Source of the DNA: Marinomonas sp. MED121
Lineage (GTDB): Bacteria > Pseudomonadota > Gammaproteobacteria > Pseudomonadales > Marinomonadaceae
Direction: 5' to 3'
NCBI RefSeq assembly: GCF_000153025.1
Contig: NZ_CH672431.1
Coordinates: forward strand, 154,256-218,255
DNA: 64,000 nucleotides
The notes under the pieces: generated by a model
The model's database searches: none
What the model was told of the DNA's origin: nothing
What the model saw: the letters and a program-made list of their open reading frames with translations, nothing else
Translations under genes and position numbers: made by a program
Shown: in pieces, positions 8,115 through 15,603 of the stretch
Numbering within the stretch: the stretch's first letter is position 1
How the letters are laid out: the number at the start of each line of letters is the position of its first letter

Positions 8115-8475
8115 ATACCTGAGATTTATGAGCACAATCTGTCACCTATTCGAGCCATGCTCGACGCTATAAAACATCTTTTATCCCAGAAAGCTCAATT
8201 CAACATCAGCCATTGTCAGGAGGAGCAAGTGGCTCCTCTTTAGATAATGGCATCTAGTCATTCTAGCTGACTGAAAAACAAAAGGAATCATTTATTAAAC
8301 AGCTCAGATGAACAGGCTTTTAGTATGAAAAAATTTATCTCATCATTTCCACCACATTTAGCATACCTCTAACCGAGTTTATAAATCAGATTACACCTAA
8401 CCTCTCTCATTCATTCAGAACATCACTGTATGAAAACATTTGAAAACCGACTCATAAACAAGAGGGAGACATAAC

Positions 8476-8955
8476 ATGGCTGGTGATTTATTAATTGAAA
8501 ATTTAACATTTGATGAAAAAGATACATTTCAATCAGCAGGCGCGACTATTGTGAAGTCTATATTTCATAGTGATAGGTCGTGGGGACAATACCAAAACAT
8601 ATTAAATCAACAATTGACTGCGCCCCCTCCAGCAAGACGCGCTAATTTGCCTGCGCATGCTTATATTACATTTGATGCTAACAATGCTGGGTTAGTACAA
8701 GCGTACTGTGATAACAAAGTAAACAAAGCAAAACTAAACAATGCACTGGTAAAATGCTCTAGACCACTAGGAGTCGTTAGTGCCAACCCAAACCTTGCTA
8801 ATTGGCCCGGTAATGGCACTTGGGATGCCGCAGCGAATATAATCTTAGCCGCCTTGGCGAACGGCTCAGTAGTAATAGAATATTATAAATTAGATGGTGC
8901 ACCTATCATGGATGTCTTTGGCAAAGACACCGATTGGAAAAAGATCCCTGAATAG
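8476..8955 (+). CDS. Orphan protein in the ssrA island, function unknown
   Basis: 159 residues, not recognised. GGGAG lies about 8 bases before the ATG and a good terminator follows, so it looks like a real monocistronic gene. The product has no signal peptide and no clear membrane segment. It contains a Pro/Ala/Arg stretch (APPPARRANLPAHAY, about 49-63), a region rich in Asn and Ala (about 70-125) and ends GKDTDWKKIPE. Two Cys only. Codon use is AT-rich. It lies in the first part of the element where accessory cargo of satellites often sits, but no function can be drawn from the sequence. Confidence 0.6.
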   Translation: MAGDLLIENLTFDEKDTFQSAGATIVKSIFHSDRSWGQYQNILNQQLTAPPPARRANLPAHAYITFDANNAGLVQAYCDNKVNKAKLNNALVKCSRPLGVVSANPNLANWPGNGTWDAAANIILAALANGSVVIEYYKLDGAPIMDVFGKDTDWKKIPE

Positions 8956-8971
8956 GAGTAACTGCAATGAG

Positions 8972-8996
8972 ACTCCCTCAAATGAGGGAGTTTTTA
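8972..8996 (+). terminator. Terminator of the 8476-8955 gene
   Basis: Stem ACTCCCT/AGGGAGT with loop CAAATG followed by TTTTATTT, 16 bp after the stop codon. Confidence 0.85.
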
Positions 8997-9127
8997 TTTC
9001 TCTATTCAATATTATTCATAAACAAATATGTCCCCTCGCAATTCCGTAAGCGAAAGCTATCTGAAATTAAGTAAGATTATAATATTTGAAAAGAAATCGA
9101 GCGCTAGCAGTGACAAGCCCGCCCTAA

Positions 9128-9433
9128 AGAGAATACGAATTGCAGGCCGTCACTAGAATCTGGCGGGATTGCGCCAACAAAATCGGCATCAACCGACAAG
9201 CACTGCACTACTAGAAACTTTCTTTATTTATACTTAACAATCAATTATTCAAAAATAATGCAGCGACAGTTTCATTTTTAGCCACATTCAGATCTGAATT
9301 AGCCCTGTTATCAGAATTACGCTACGTTATCCCAAAGAGCCGTCCCTTTACTCTCAAAGATAAAAAGGAGTTAATTGCAAAAACTCCAATAAATAACTTT
9401 TCAGAACAACAAGTTGAAGTAATTGAAATATAA
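9128..9433 (+). pseudogene. Broken reading frame, possible regulatory gene remnant
   Basis: One frame is open from 9128 to 9433 except for a TAG at 9212-9214. Before the stop it reads IWRDCANKIGINRQALHY, which has the spacing of a helix-turn-helix; after it come about 72 codons ending in SEQQVEVIEI. There is no start codon with a convincing ribosome site. It may be a decayed phage-type regulator, but no family is recognised. The rest of the 8956-9483 gap holds only the terminator at 8972. Confidence 0.3.
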
Positions 9434-9483
9434 AAATGAGAGGCGTATAAAGAGCAAAATACTGAAAAGGAAGTTGTGAAGCA

Positions 9484-9792
9484 ATGACATTAGATTCGAA
9501 TAGTAGAGATATTGCTATGTATGCCCGTGGTGATTCCATGGAGCCAACCATCTACAGCGGCGACTCTTTGGTCATTGATAAAACAATGAGCTCAGTAACT
9601 AGTGATGGAGGGATTTATGTCATCAACTATGACGGTGAGTTGTTTGTACAGCGAGTTCAAAAGCAATTCCACGGCACAGTCGAAATTACCTCAGATAACA
9701 AAAATTATGGGGATATCGTCATTCCATCATCAGACCTAAACACACTGCGCATAATCGGCCGTGTTGTTTGGTCTGGGCATCCAATGATTTAA
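9484..9792 (+). CDS. Isolated S24/LexA-like C-terminal domain, probably non-cleaving
   Basis: 102 residues matching the C-terminal half of phage repressors of the LexA/CI (S24) type: MYARGDSMEPTIYSGDSLVI carries the nucleophile Ser in GDSM, then GGIYVINYDGELFVQRVQ, then the end RIIGRVVWSGH. There is no DNA-binding domain in front; upstream codons are closed by stops. The catalytic Lys expected in the E-L-x-V-K-R motif is Gln here (ELFVQRVQK), so self-cleavage or peptidase action is unlikely. It has AAGG before the ATG. It could be a remnant of a repressor or a stand-alone partner for another regulator. Confidence 0.7.
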   Translation: MTLDSNSRDIAMYARGDSMEPTIYSGDSLVIDKTMSSVTSDGGIYVINYDGELFVQRVQKQFHGTVEITSDNKNYGDIVIPSSDLNTLRIIGRVVWSGHPMI

Positions 9793-9805
9793 AAGAGGGA
9801 ATTAA

Positions 9806-10465
9806 ATGATTAATACAATAAAGTTTCATATTATCCCTCAACTTTTCCAAGGCTCATTGATAGGAGTATATCTTGGACTTATATATATTAATTTTTCCGA
9901 TAAAATACTTAATATTCAAGATTTAAGTCTTGCTGAATTAGGTAGTTTTTCAGGTGGAGTTTTTGCTCCTATTGCTGTATTCCTGCTAATAGTTCAGCAC
10001 AGAACTCAACATAAAGAATTGCTAAAATCTAAAAATAAAGAAATAAAAAGAGAAGAAATTAAGACTAAACTCGCTCAACCTTTATTCGAATTTAAAAGCT
10101 GCTATCTAAATGATGTAGAAGACATTACTACCGGAAAATGCCACATACACTTTGCTTTTGAAATAGAGAATCATCTTGCCGATGCTACTGAAGTTTTTAT
10201 AAGAATTAAAAACCTTGAAGCAGGAATCAATCAAAATGATGGAAAAGTGAAAAAGATTTTTCGAGGAGACTGCTGCCATTTACATATTGTTCTGGATCAA
10301 TACTCTGTAGTTGATAATTTTGATATCGAAATGACATATTACGATTCACTCCGTGAATTTAGAACCTCTAAACATACATTCATTAGAGATACAGAATATT
10401 TTGAAACTAATTATGGAAGTCATCAGCATATTGAAATCTATAGCTATGACATGAAGGAAAACTAA
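9806..10465 (+). CDS. Membrane protein of unknown function in the island
   Basis: 219 residues with two N-terminal membrane segments (about 12-30 and 50-68; the second contains LGSFSGGVFAPIAVFLLIV), a short basic coiled stretch (about 70-95) and a soluble C-terminal domain of about 125 residues. The G-x-F-x-G-G-V-F-A-P-x-A turn plus hydrophobic run is common in small phage- and island-borne membrane proteins of unknown role. It starts 13 bp after the S24 gene with GAGGG upstream, so the two are likely co-transcribed. Strongly AT-rich. The integrase remnant follows in the same frame directly after its stop. Confidence 0.6.
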   Translation: MINTIKFHIIPQLFQGSLIGVYLGLIYINFSDKILNIQDLSLAELGSFSGGVFAPIAVFLLIVQHRTQHKELLKSKNKEIKREEIKTKLAQPLFEFKSCYLNDVEDITTGKCHIHFAFEIENHLADATEVFIRIKNLEAGINQNDGKVKKIFRGDCCHLHIVLDQYSVVDNFDIEMTYYDSLREFRTSKHTFIRDTEYFETNYGSHQHIEIYSYDMKEN

Positions 10466-10795
10466 TGTGCAAATATTAAAGGATTTAAAACGTCAAACAG
10501 GGCCATAAATTATGACCATAAAAAAGTCCCTACAGGTTATGAAATCCGCTTTAGTGTTGCTGGACGTGGTAACCGTGAATATAAACTTACCTTTCCAACT
10601 AAGGGAGAATGCGATAGGTTCGAGCGCTACACAATAGTCCAATACAAAGCTAACCTGAGCCTAAATGACCTAAAAAGGTATGCCGAGCTTCTAAGTTAAT
10701 CGAGCTTTAGGTTTAAAATGACAATGCGATACTCTCACCTATCGCCCGACTTTCTGGAAGAAGCTACAAGGCTAAATCCGCTTTCCAAATATTAA
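10466..10795 (+). pseudogene. int: Internally deleted P2-type tyrosine integrase
   Basis: A single frame contains two integrase pieces. The first (10466-10699) reads VPTGYEIRFSVAGRGNREYK then TFPTKGECDRFERYTI, the N-terminal arm-binding domain pattern of P2-like integrases. A stop TAA lies at 10697-10699. The second (about 10718-10795) reads MTMRYSHLSPDFLEEATRLN then PLSKY, the C-terminal box with the nucleophile Tyr in MRYSHL. The roughly 200-plus residues between them, including the Arg-His-Arg catalytic part, are missing. No start codon remains; the frame follows directly on the stop of the upstream gene. This must have been the element's own integrase, and it cannot be active. Confidence 0.8.
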
Positions 10796-10807
10796 ACAAG
10801 GATCGTT

Positions 10808-11464
10808 ATGTTTTACAGATATTACCCTCCAAACTCCTTTGACTTTATATTTACTAAAGAAGGAGTAAGCCTTCGTTTTTCCCAACCAAGTTTGTTAAAT
10901 GACCCTTTTGAATTAAATCCTTGCTTACCAACATGGAGTGAAAAATTTCATAAGGGAACATATGAGATTATAAATGATAATATTGGCATACTTTCATGCA
11001 GTAAAAATGAGTGCTCTAGAACTATGTGGTCCCACTATGCTCAAGACCATACTGGCTTTGTAATTGAATTAGATGTAGAAAAACTCGAACATATAAAAGC
11101 TTTACCGGATTATTTCCGGCCTTTGCTTTATGCATCTACAAGACCTCATTTAGATGAGCTTTTAGTAGAAAAAATAATTGAATTAAGCTTCGTAAAAGAT
11201 GAAGCGTGGAAAGAAGAACAAGAATGGCGTTGTGTTGTCCATTTGGGAACAATTCCACTTACTGGATACGATCCAAATGGAGTAGCTATCCATACAGAAA
11301 CACTACCAGTTAAATTTATAAATAGAATTATTCTTGGAGCATCGTCTTCAATTACATTAGAGAAAAAGGCTAAACTGTGGATTGAGCAATTTGCACCTAA
11401 TGTACAACTATTCAAATCAACAACTAGTCGAAAAACATATAGTTTTGAATATATAAAAATTTAA
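10808..11464 (+). CDS. DUF2971 family protein
   Basis: 218 residues of the DUF2971 family, biochemical function unknown. Family marks are an N-terminal FYRYYPPNSFDFIFTKEGVS, then LRFSQPSLLNDPFEL, a central ILSCSKNECSRTMWSHYAQD then HTGFVIELD, and DEAWKEEQEWRCV. The length is normal and the frame is intact, with AAGGATC before the ATG. It is the last gene before the right attachment site, after the ruined integrase, a usual place for cargo. Genes of this family are often found on mobile elements, so a phage-defence role is possible but only by context. Confidence 0.75.
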   Translation: MFYRYYPPNSFDFIFTKEGVSLRFSQPSLLNDPFELNPCLPTWSEKFHKGTYEIINDNIGILSCSKNECSRTMWSHYAQDHTGFVIELDVEKLEHIKALPDYFRPLLYASTRPHLDELLVEKIIELSFVKDEAWKEEQEWRCVVHLGTIPLTGYDPNGVAIHTETLPVKFINRIILGASSSITLEKKAKLWIEQFAPNVQLFKSTTSRKTYSFEYIKI

Positions 11465-11569
11465 CGACACACACTAGATGTAAAATAAGGCGAAAGAAGG
11501 CTATAGATCCCTAAAAACATATTTTATAAATCATTAAACTACTGATTTCATTAAAAATAATATATAAGA

Positions 11570-11593
11570 TTCGATCTCCGCCGTCTCCACCAA
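11570..11593 (+). repeat. Right attachment site (attR)
   Basis: 24-bp copy of the ssrA 3' end (TTCGATCTCCGCCGTCTCCA + CCAA) with one change (C to T) from the copy at 7797-7820. Sequence to its right is the old chromosomal flank of ssrA. Confidence 0.85.
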
Positions 11594-11597
11594 ATTT

Positions 11598-11625
11598 AAA
11601 AACCACCTTCATTGGTGGTTTTTTT
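11598..11625 (+). terminator. Probable ancestral ssrA terminator
   Basis: Stem AACCACC/GGTGGTT (11601-11607 with 11614-11620) plus T7, 5 bp after attR. Before insertion this would have been the terminator directly behind ssrA. No gene ends here now. The rest of the 11465-11803 gap holds attR and the Zur box. Confidence 0.8.
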
Positions 11626-11736
11626 ATGTCTGTAATTTCCCCTTTCTCATTAAGTCTCTGGTCTCACTATTTGAGTCTCTGCCTGATAAGTCTTGAAGCG
11701 ATTCATGCTGTTTTGCTTAAGCTTGGTTTATTTTAT

Positions 11737-11759
11737 AAATGTTATGTTATAACATTTCT
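11737..11759 (+). promoter_or_regulatory. Zur box upstream of the COG0523 GTPase operon
   Basis: AAATGTTATGTTATAACATT + TC matches the proteobacterial Zur consensus GNAATGTTATANTATAACATTNC at nearly all positions and is almost a perfect inverted repeat. It lies 45-67 bp before the start of the GTPase gene, so zinc limitation should induce the operon. Confidence 0.85.
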
Positions 11760-11803
11760 TTAATCCCATTTTCTCATAAACCGTTTTTTAGCCAGAGTAT
11801 CCT

Positions 11804-13012
11804 ATGACACATCCTAAAAAATTGCCTGTAACCGTTTTATCCGGTTTTCTAGGGGCAGGAAAGACCACGGTACTTAGCCATATTTTAAATAATCGCCAAG
11901 GTAAAAAGGTGGCGGTTATCGTGAATGATATGAGTGAGATCAATATCGATGCCAACATCATTCAAAACGAAGTCTCGTTAAATCGCAGCGAAGAAAAGCT
12001 GGTCGAGATGAGCAATGGCTGTATCTGCTGCACCCTGCGTGAAGACCTATTGTTAGAAGTCACAGAGCTAGCCAAAGAGGGTCGTTTTGACTACTTGGTG
12101 ATTGAATCCACAGGGATTTCTGAGCCTTTACCTGTGGCTGAAACCTTTACCTTTGCCGATGAAGACGGTGTGTCTCTGTCTGATGTGGCGACTTTAGATA
12201 CCATGGTAACCGTGGTCGACGCGGTTAACTTTATGAAGGATTATGAAGAAGCCCAGTACTTGCAAGATAAGGGTGAATCCTTAGGTGAAGAGGATGAGCG
12301 CAGCGTGGCGGACTTGTTGGTTGATCAGGTGGAATTTGCCGATATTATTCTGGTGAGTAAGTCCGACCTTGTGACCATGGAAAACATGAATAAGCTCAAG
12401 GCGATTTTAACCTCGCTCAATACCTCAGCTCAAATTATTCCCATTGAAAATGGCCAAGTCGATATCGATAAAGTATTGAATACAGGCTTGTTTGATTTTG
12501 ACCGAGCTCAACAAGCACCGGGCTGGTTAAAAGAAATGCGCGGTGAACATGTGCCAGAAACCGAAGAATACGGCATTGGCAGTTTTAGTTATGTGGCCCG
12601 CCGCCCTTTTCACCCTGAGAAGTTCTTTAACTTCTTACACAATACCAAAGACTACGGAAAGCTACTGCGCTCTAAGGGTTATTTCTGGTTAGCGACTCGC
12701 CCAGAATTTGCGGGGCAATGGAGCCAAGCAGGTGGTATTGCCCGTTATGGTTTTGCCGGCATGTTTTGGAAAGCCGTGCCTAAGGATAACTGGCCAACGG
12801 ATGAAGCAAGCCTAGCGGCGATCAATGAACATTGGACTGAACCTTTTGGGGATATGCGCCAAGAATTGGCCTTTATTGGCCAAGGCCTAAATCAAGATGC
12901 CATGATTACCGCGTTGGATAACTGCTTATTATCGGATGATGAAATCGTTCAAGGTAAGGCGTTTTGGGCCAGCTTAAATGACCCCTTCCCAGCCTGGGAG
13001 GAAAGTGCATGA
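11804..13012 (+). CDS. COG0523 (CobW/ZigA-type) metal-chaperone GTPase, zinc-starvation induced
   Basis: 402-residue G3E GTPase. Walker A is GFLGAGKTT (residues about 14-22), the metal-binding motif is CICC in [11 protein letters not shown] (about 73-83), and Walker [11 protein letters not shown] and the base-recognition SKSD follow. The C-terminal CobW domain is complete. Members under Zur control are thought to hand zinc to client enzymes when the metal is scarce (ZigA type), and the Zur box upstream supports this over a cobalamin role, even though cobalamin genes occur far downstream. It overlaps the next gene by ATGA. Confidence 0.9.
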   Translation: MTHPKKLPVTVLSGFLGAGKTTVLSHILNNRQGKKVAVIVNDMSEINIDANIIQNEVSLNRSEEKLVEMSNGCICCTLREDLLLEVTELAKEGRFDYLVIESTGISEPLPVAETFTFADEDGVSLSDVATLDTMVTVVDAVNFMKDYEEAQYLQDKGESLGEEDERSVADLLVDQVEFADIILVSKSDLVTMENMNKLKAILTSLNTSAQIIPIENGQVDIDKVLNTGLFDFDRAQQAPGWLKEMRGEHVPETEEYGIGSFSYVARRPFHPEKFFNFLHNTKDYGKLLRSKGYFWLATRPEFAGQWSQAGGIARYGFAGMFWKAVPKDNWPTDEASLAAINEHWTEPFGDMRQELAFIGQGLNQDAMITALDNCLLSDDEIVQGKAFWASLNDPFPAWEESA

Positions 13013-13692
13013 GCGCATTAGCCCTAGAGAGTCATAAAGAGCAAGCACTAGAAGAGCAAGTGCAAGGCAAGTTCATTGTTGGGCAAACATTAGATGTACT
13101 GACCGCAGTCTACCAGCAAGATACCAATATGGTGGTTTGGCAACGAGACTCTGATGCCGCGCTGCAACACGCCATTGATGCTTTTTTAAGTGAGAAAGAC
13201 AGCTATAAACGCAATATGGCACTCACACCAGAGTTAGCGCTAGACACCATACATAAAGCCTTGGGCAACACGGATAACGTCTTGCCCCTAAGTCAGAATA
13301 TTGCAGAACTGGTTGATATGTTCTGCTGCTTATTCGAGCTAGAAAGAGCGGGCTTGCGCTTAACGATTTTGGATAGCGCCATGTGCCCTAGATTCCATGT
13401 GGATAGAGTACCCTGTCGTTTGGTAACCACCTACAAAGGGGTGGCGACCCAATGGCTGCCTCATAGTTTGATTAACCGTTCTGCCTTAGGGGTGAGAGCA
13501 GTGAAAGATGCGCAAGATCAGTCTGGCCTTTATCAAAGCAAAGAGGATATTCAGCAGTTAACAGAGGGTGATGTGGCCTTACTAAAAGGCGAGCTGTGGC
13601 CGGGTAATGAAAATGCGGGGCTGGTACATAGATCACCTGCGGTGGGTGTGGGCGAAAAACGCTTGTTATTGACCTTGGACTTTCTCGATTAA
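13009..13692 (+). CDS. DUF1826 family protein, zinc-regulon partner
   Basis: 227 residues of the DUF1826 family, function unknown. Recognisable segments are [16 protein letters not shown] in the N-terminal part and [20 protein letters not shown] near residues 125-145; the Cys and His residues there (CPRFHVD, VPC) are suited to metal or iron binding. [19 protein letters not shown] at the end is also conserved. It overlaps the GTPase gene by 4 bases (ATGA), so the two are translationally coupled and share the Zur promoter. The pairing with COG0523 proteins is common in Pseudomonas and relatives. Confidence 0.8.
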   Translation: MSALALESHKEQALEEQVQGKFIVGQTLDVLTAVYQQDTNMVVWQRDSDAALQHAIDAFLSEKDSYKRNMALTPELALDTIHKALGNTDNVLPLSQNIAELVDMFCCLFELERAGLRLTILDSAMCPRFHVDRVPCRLVTTYKGVATQWLPHSLINRSALGVRAVKDAQDQSGLYQSKEDIQQLTEGDVALLKGELWPGNENAGLVHRSPAVGVGEKRLLLTLDFLD

Positions 13693-13709
13693 AACTTGAT
13701 TTGAACAAC

Positions 13710-13744
13710 AAGATAAAAGCAGACGGCATTTTTGCTTTTATCTT
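13710..13744 (+). terminator. Hairpin after the Zur-controlled operon
   Basis: Perfect 12-bp stem AAGATAAAAGCA/TGCTTTTATCTT with an 11-base loop, 18 bp after the DUF1826 stop. There is no T-run directly after, so efficiency is uncertain. Confidence 0.55.
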
Positions 13745-13820
13745 AGCTTCGTCCAGAAATTCCTCATTAAAAATGCTATGCTGCTGACACGTTTTTAAAG
13801 CAAGTTTAAAGGTACTGATT

Positions 13821-14276
13821 ATGTCTAAAAGTTTCGAAGCCCAAGGAACAATCCATAGCATAGGCGCGACGACTGAATACGGTCAAAATGGTTTTACTAA
13901 ACGTGAGTTTGTTATTCAACTTACAGGCGATGGCGAGAATCCAGCTTACCCAAACTATGTTGCCTTAGAGCTGATTAAAGATAAGTGTGCCTTGATGGAT
14001 CAATACCAAGTGGGTGATGAGATTAACGTTCACTTCAATCTAAACGGTCGTCTTTGGGCTGCTCAAGGTAAGCCTGAGAAATGCTTTACGAGTTTGCAGG
14101 CTTGGCGCATCGAAGCTCCTGGTGGTCAAGGTTTTAACCCGAACCAAGGCCAAGACTATATCCAGAACAGCAGCCAAGATAATGGCTTTCAAGTCTATGA
14201 TCAAAACCAAGATCAAAGCCAAGGCTATAACTCAAACACAGGTAATGGTTACTCAGATTCAGACGTGCCTTTTTAA
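13821..14276 (+). CDS. DUF3127 protein with SSB-like acidic tip
   Basis: 151 residues. The first about 95 form a DUF3127 domain: FEAQGTIHSIGATTEYGQNG, FTKREFVIQL, then YPNYVALELIKDKC and VGDEINVHFNLNGRLW, an OB-fold-like pattern. After it comes a disordered Gln/Asn/Gly tail (about 105-143), then the final residues DSDVPF. That ending closely imitates the DDDIPF tip by which SSB recruits repair and replication proteins. The layout (OB fold, flexible Gln/Gly linker, acidic tip) is that of a single-stranded DNA-binding protein, though DUF3127 has no proven role. It is monocistronic, with AAAGG before the ATG. Confidence 0.8.
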   Translation: MSKSFEAQGTIHSIGATTEYGQNGFTKREFVIQLTGDGENPAYPNYVALELIKDKCALMDQYQVGDEINVHFNLNGRLWAAQGKPEKCFTSLQAWRIEAPGGQGFNPNQGQDYIQNSSQDNGFQVYDQNQDQSQGYNSNTGNGYSDSDVPF

Positions 14277-14618
14277 GCGAGTCTTTAGACTTAGGGTGTC
14301 ATGGCTATTGCCACTCTAATCCTACTTATTAGTGAGTTTTGTCAGCAGCACAAGCCTGCATTAAGACAGAACTCGCTATTAAGTTGCTTATCTCTACTTT
14401 TTTAGCCTAAGCAGACTCAGTGCTAATAACACATTCATAAAAATACGCCCCTTATGTAAAACGCACCATTTTTGATCACTTCTCAAACACTCCGTTTTAT
14501 TTGGCCTGATTTTGGCCCATATTAGAAATTATTCATTTAGTTTTCATACAATGAGTGTGGCATAGCTTTTGCTCATACTCTTATTGAATTTCCTTTAATC
14601 ATAAAAAGAGAAATACCT
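14277..14618. other. Intergenic region, no gene seen
   Basis: 342 bp between the DUF3127 gene and the formate/nitrite channel gene. No terminator with a clear T-run and no convincing FNR or other operator was seen; the promoter of the channel gene should lie in its right half. Confidence 0.5.
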
Positions 14619-15458
14619 ATGTCTTATTTAGCACCATCAGAATTCGTTACCAAAATGGTTGATGCTGGTGAATCTAAAGTCTTCATGTCAACGCGAGACA
14701 CTTTAATCAGAGCCTTTATGGCCGGTGCTATTCTCGCGCTTGCTGCCGTATTTGCCATTACCCTTGCCGTAGAAACTGGCAACTTTTTAATCGGTGCGAT
14801 TCTATTTCCTGTTGGTTTTTGCATGCTGTATTTAATGGGCTTTGACCTGCTTACAGGTGTCTTTGTATTGGCCCCTTTAGCCTTGCTTGATAAACGACCT
14901 GGGGTGACAACAAAAGGAGTACTGCGTAATTGGGGTCTAGTATTTGTCGGTAATTTTGCTGGTGCTTTAACCGTTGCCTTTATGATGGCATTTATCTTTA
15001 CCTATGGCTTTAATCTGGATGCAGGTGCTGTGGGTAATAAGGTTGCCAGTATCGGAGAAGCCCGAACCTTAGGCTATGCTGAACATGGTGTTGCTGGCTG
15101 GATGACCATTTTTATTCGCGGCATGTTGTGTAATTGGATGGTGTCTTTAGGTGTGGTTGGCGCCATGATTTCTACCAATGTTAGTGGCAAGGTCATTGCC
15201 ATGTGGATGCCTATTTTTCTCTTCTTTTACATGGGCTTCGAACACTCTGTGGTCAATATGTTTTTATTTCCATTTAGCATGATTATGGGGGGTGACTTCT
15301 CCTTTATGGAATACATCATCTGGAATGAAATCCCAACGGCACTGGGCAACCTAGTAGGCGGATTAGCCTTTACTGGACTGACCCTATATACAACCCATGT
15401 CAGAACAGCTCCTCAGCATGCTGTAAACCCTGAGTCGTTTGTTAATAAAAGCACATAA
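14619..15458 (+). CDS. Formate/nitrite transporter (FNT) family channel
   Basis: 279 residues with six membrane segments, an inner-membrane pentameric anion channel for formate, nitrite or related monovalent acids. Family marks are the TM2 region GFCMLYLMGFDLLTGVFVL, the RGMLCNWMVSLG motif in the middle and the TM5 stretch FMGFEHSVVNMF, here YMGFEHSVVNMFLFPF, containing the central His. The substrate cannot be decided by sequence alone. A gene for a fused phosphatase/kinase follows 145 bp downstream on the same strand, a pairing seen elsewhere with nitrate or nitrite genes, so nitrite is slightly favoured. Confidence 0.9.
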   Translation: MSYLAPSEFVTKMVDAGESKVFMSTRDTLIRAFMAGAILALAAVFAITLAVETGNFLIGAILFPVGFCMLYLMGFDLLTGVFVLAPLALLDKRPGVTTKGVLRNWGLVFVGNFAGALTVAFMMAFIFTYGFNLDAGAVGNKVASIGEARTLGYAEHGVAGWMTIFIRGMLCNWMVSLGVVGAMISTNVSGKVIAMWMPIFLFFYMGFEHSVVNMFLFPFSMIMGGDFSFMEYIIWNEIPTALGNLVGGLAFTGLTLYTTHVRTAPQHAVNPESFVNKST

Positions 15459-15603
15459 CAATTAAAGCAAAAAAGTTAAGCCTAAAAAGTTAAGTGAAAG
15501 CAATTAAAGTAAAAACAATGAGTAAAAATGCACAAGAATAATAAATAACCCATGGCCTAGAGAGCTTAACCTGTGACCGCAAGCCATGATGGAGGCAGAA
15601 TTT

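Larger units (their letters stand above)
7821..8168. repeat. Tandem duplication of about 164 bp just after ssrA
   Basis: Copy A (7821-7984) and copy B (8004-8168) share TTAAG(T/C)GGTTGATTTT, TGGTTTATTGAAAATCGATT, the terminator hairpin, GATTTATGAGCACAA and TGTCACCTATTCGA. Offset is 183-184 bp. The short stretch between them (7977-8003), TTCGACGCCT...CCCCATCA, looks like a degraded version of the att core TTCGATCCCC...CTCCACCA. This suggests two insertion ends at the same site, one older than the other. In copy A an inverted repeat GTTGTCAGAATT/AATTCTGACAAC (7866-7898) precedes the terminator; in copy B its left arm is damaged. Confidence 0.75.
7820..11570. mobile_element. Decayed integrative element in ssrA
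   Basis: About 3.75 kb lying between two direct copies of the tmRNA 3' end. It holds an orphan gene (8476-8955), a broken frame (9128-9433), an S24 repressor-like domain (9484-9792), a membrane protein (9806-10465), an internally deleted integrase (10466-10795) and a DUF2971 gene (10808-11464). The genes are AT-rich compared with neighbours, and gaps are long. With the integrase core gone it should not be able to move by itself. The integrase ends resemble P2-type tyrosine recombinases, so the source was probably a temperate phage or phage satellite. Confidence 0.85.

Noticed and set aside
13472..13861. 129-codon minus frame across the DUF1826 end
   Set aside because: Overlaps the DUF1826 gene and the DUF3127 start and shows no domain; it is an antisense by-product.
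14450..14520. FNR/Anr-type box before the formate/nitrite channel (TTGATCACTTCTCAA)
   Set aside because: Spacing is one base too long and the right half does not match ATCAA.
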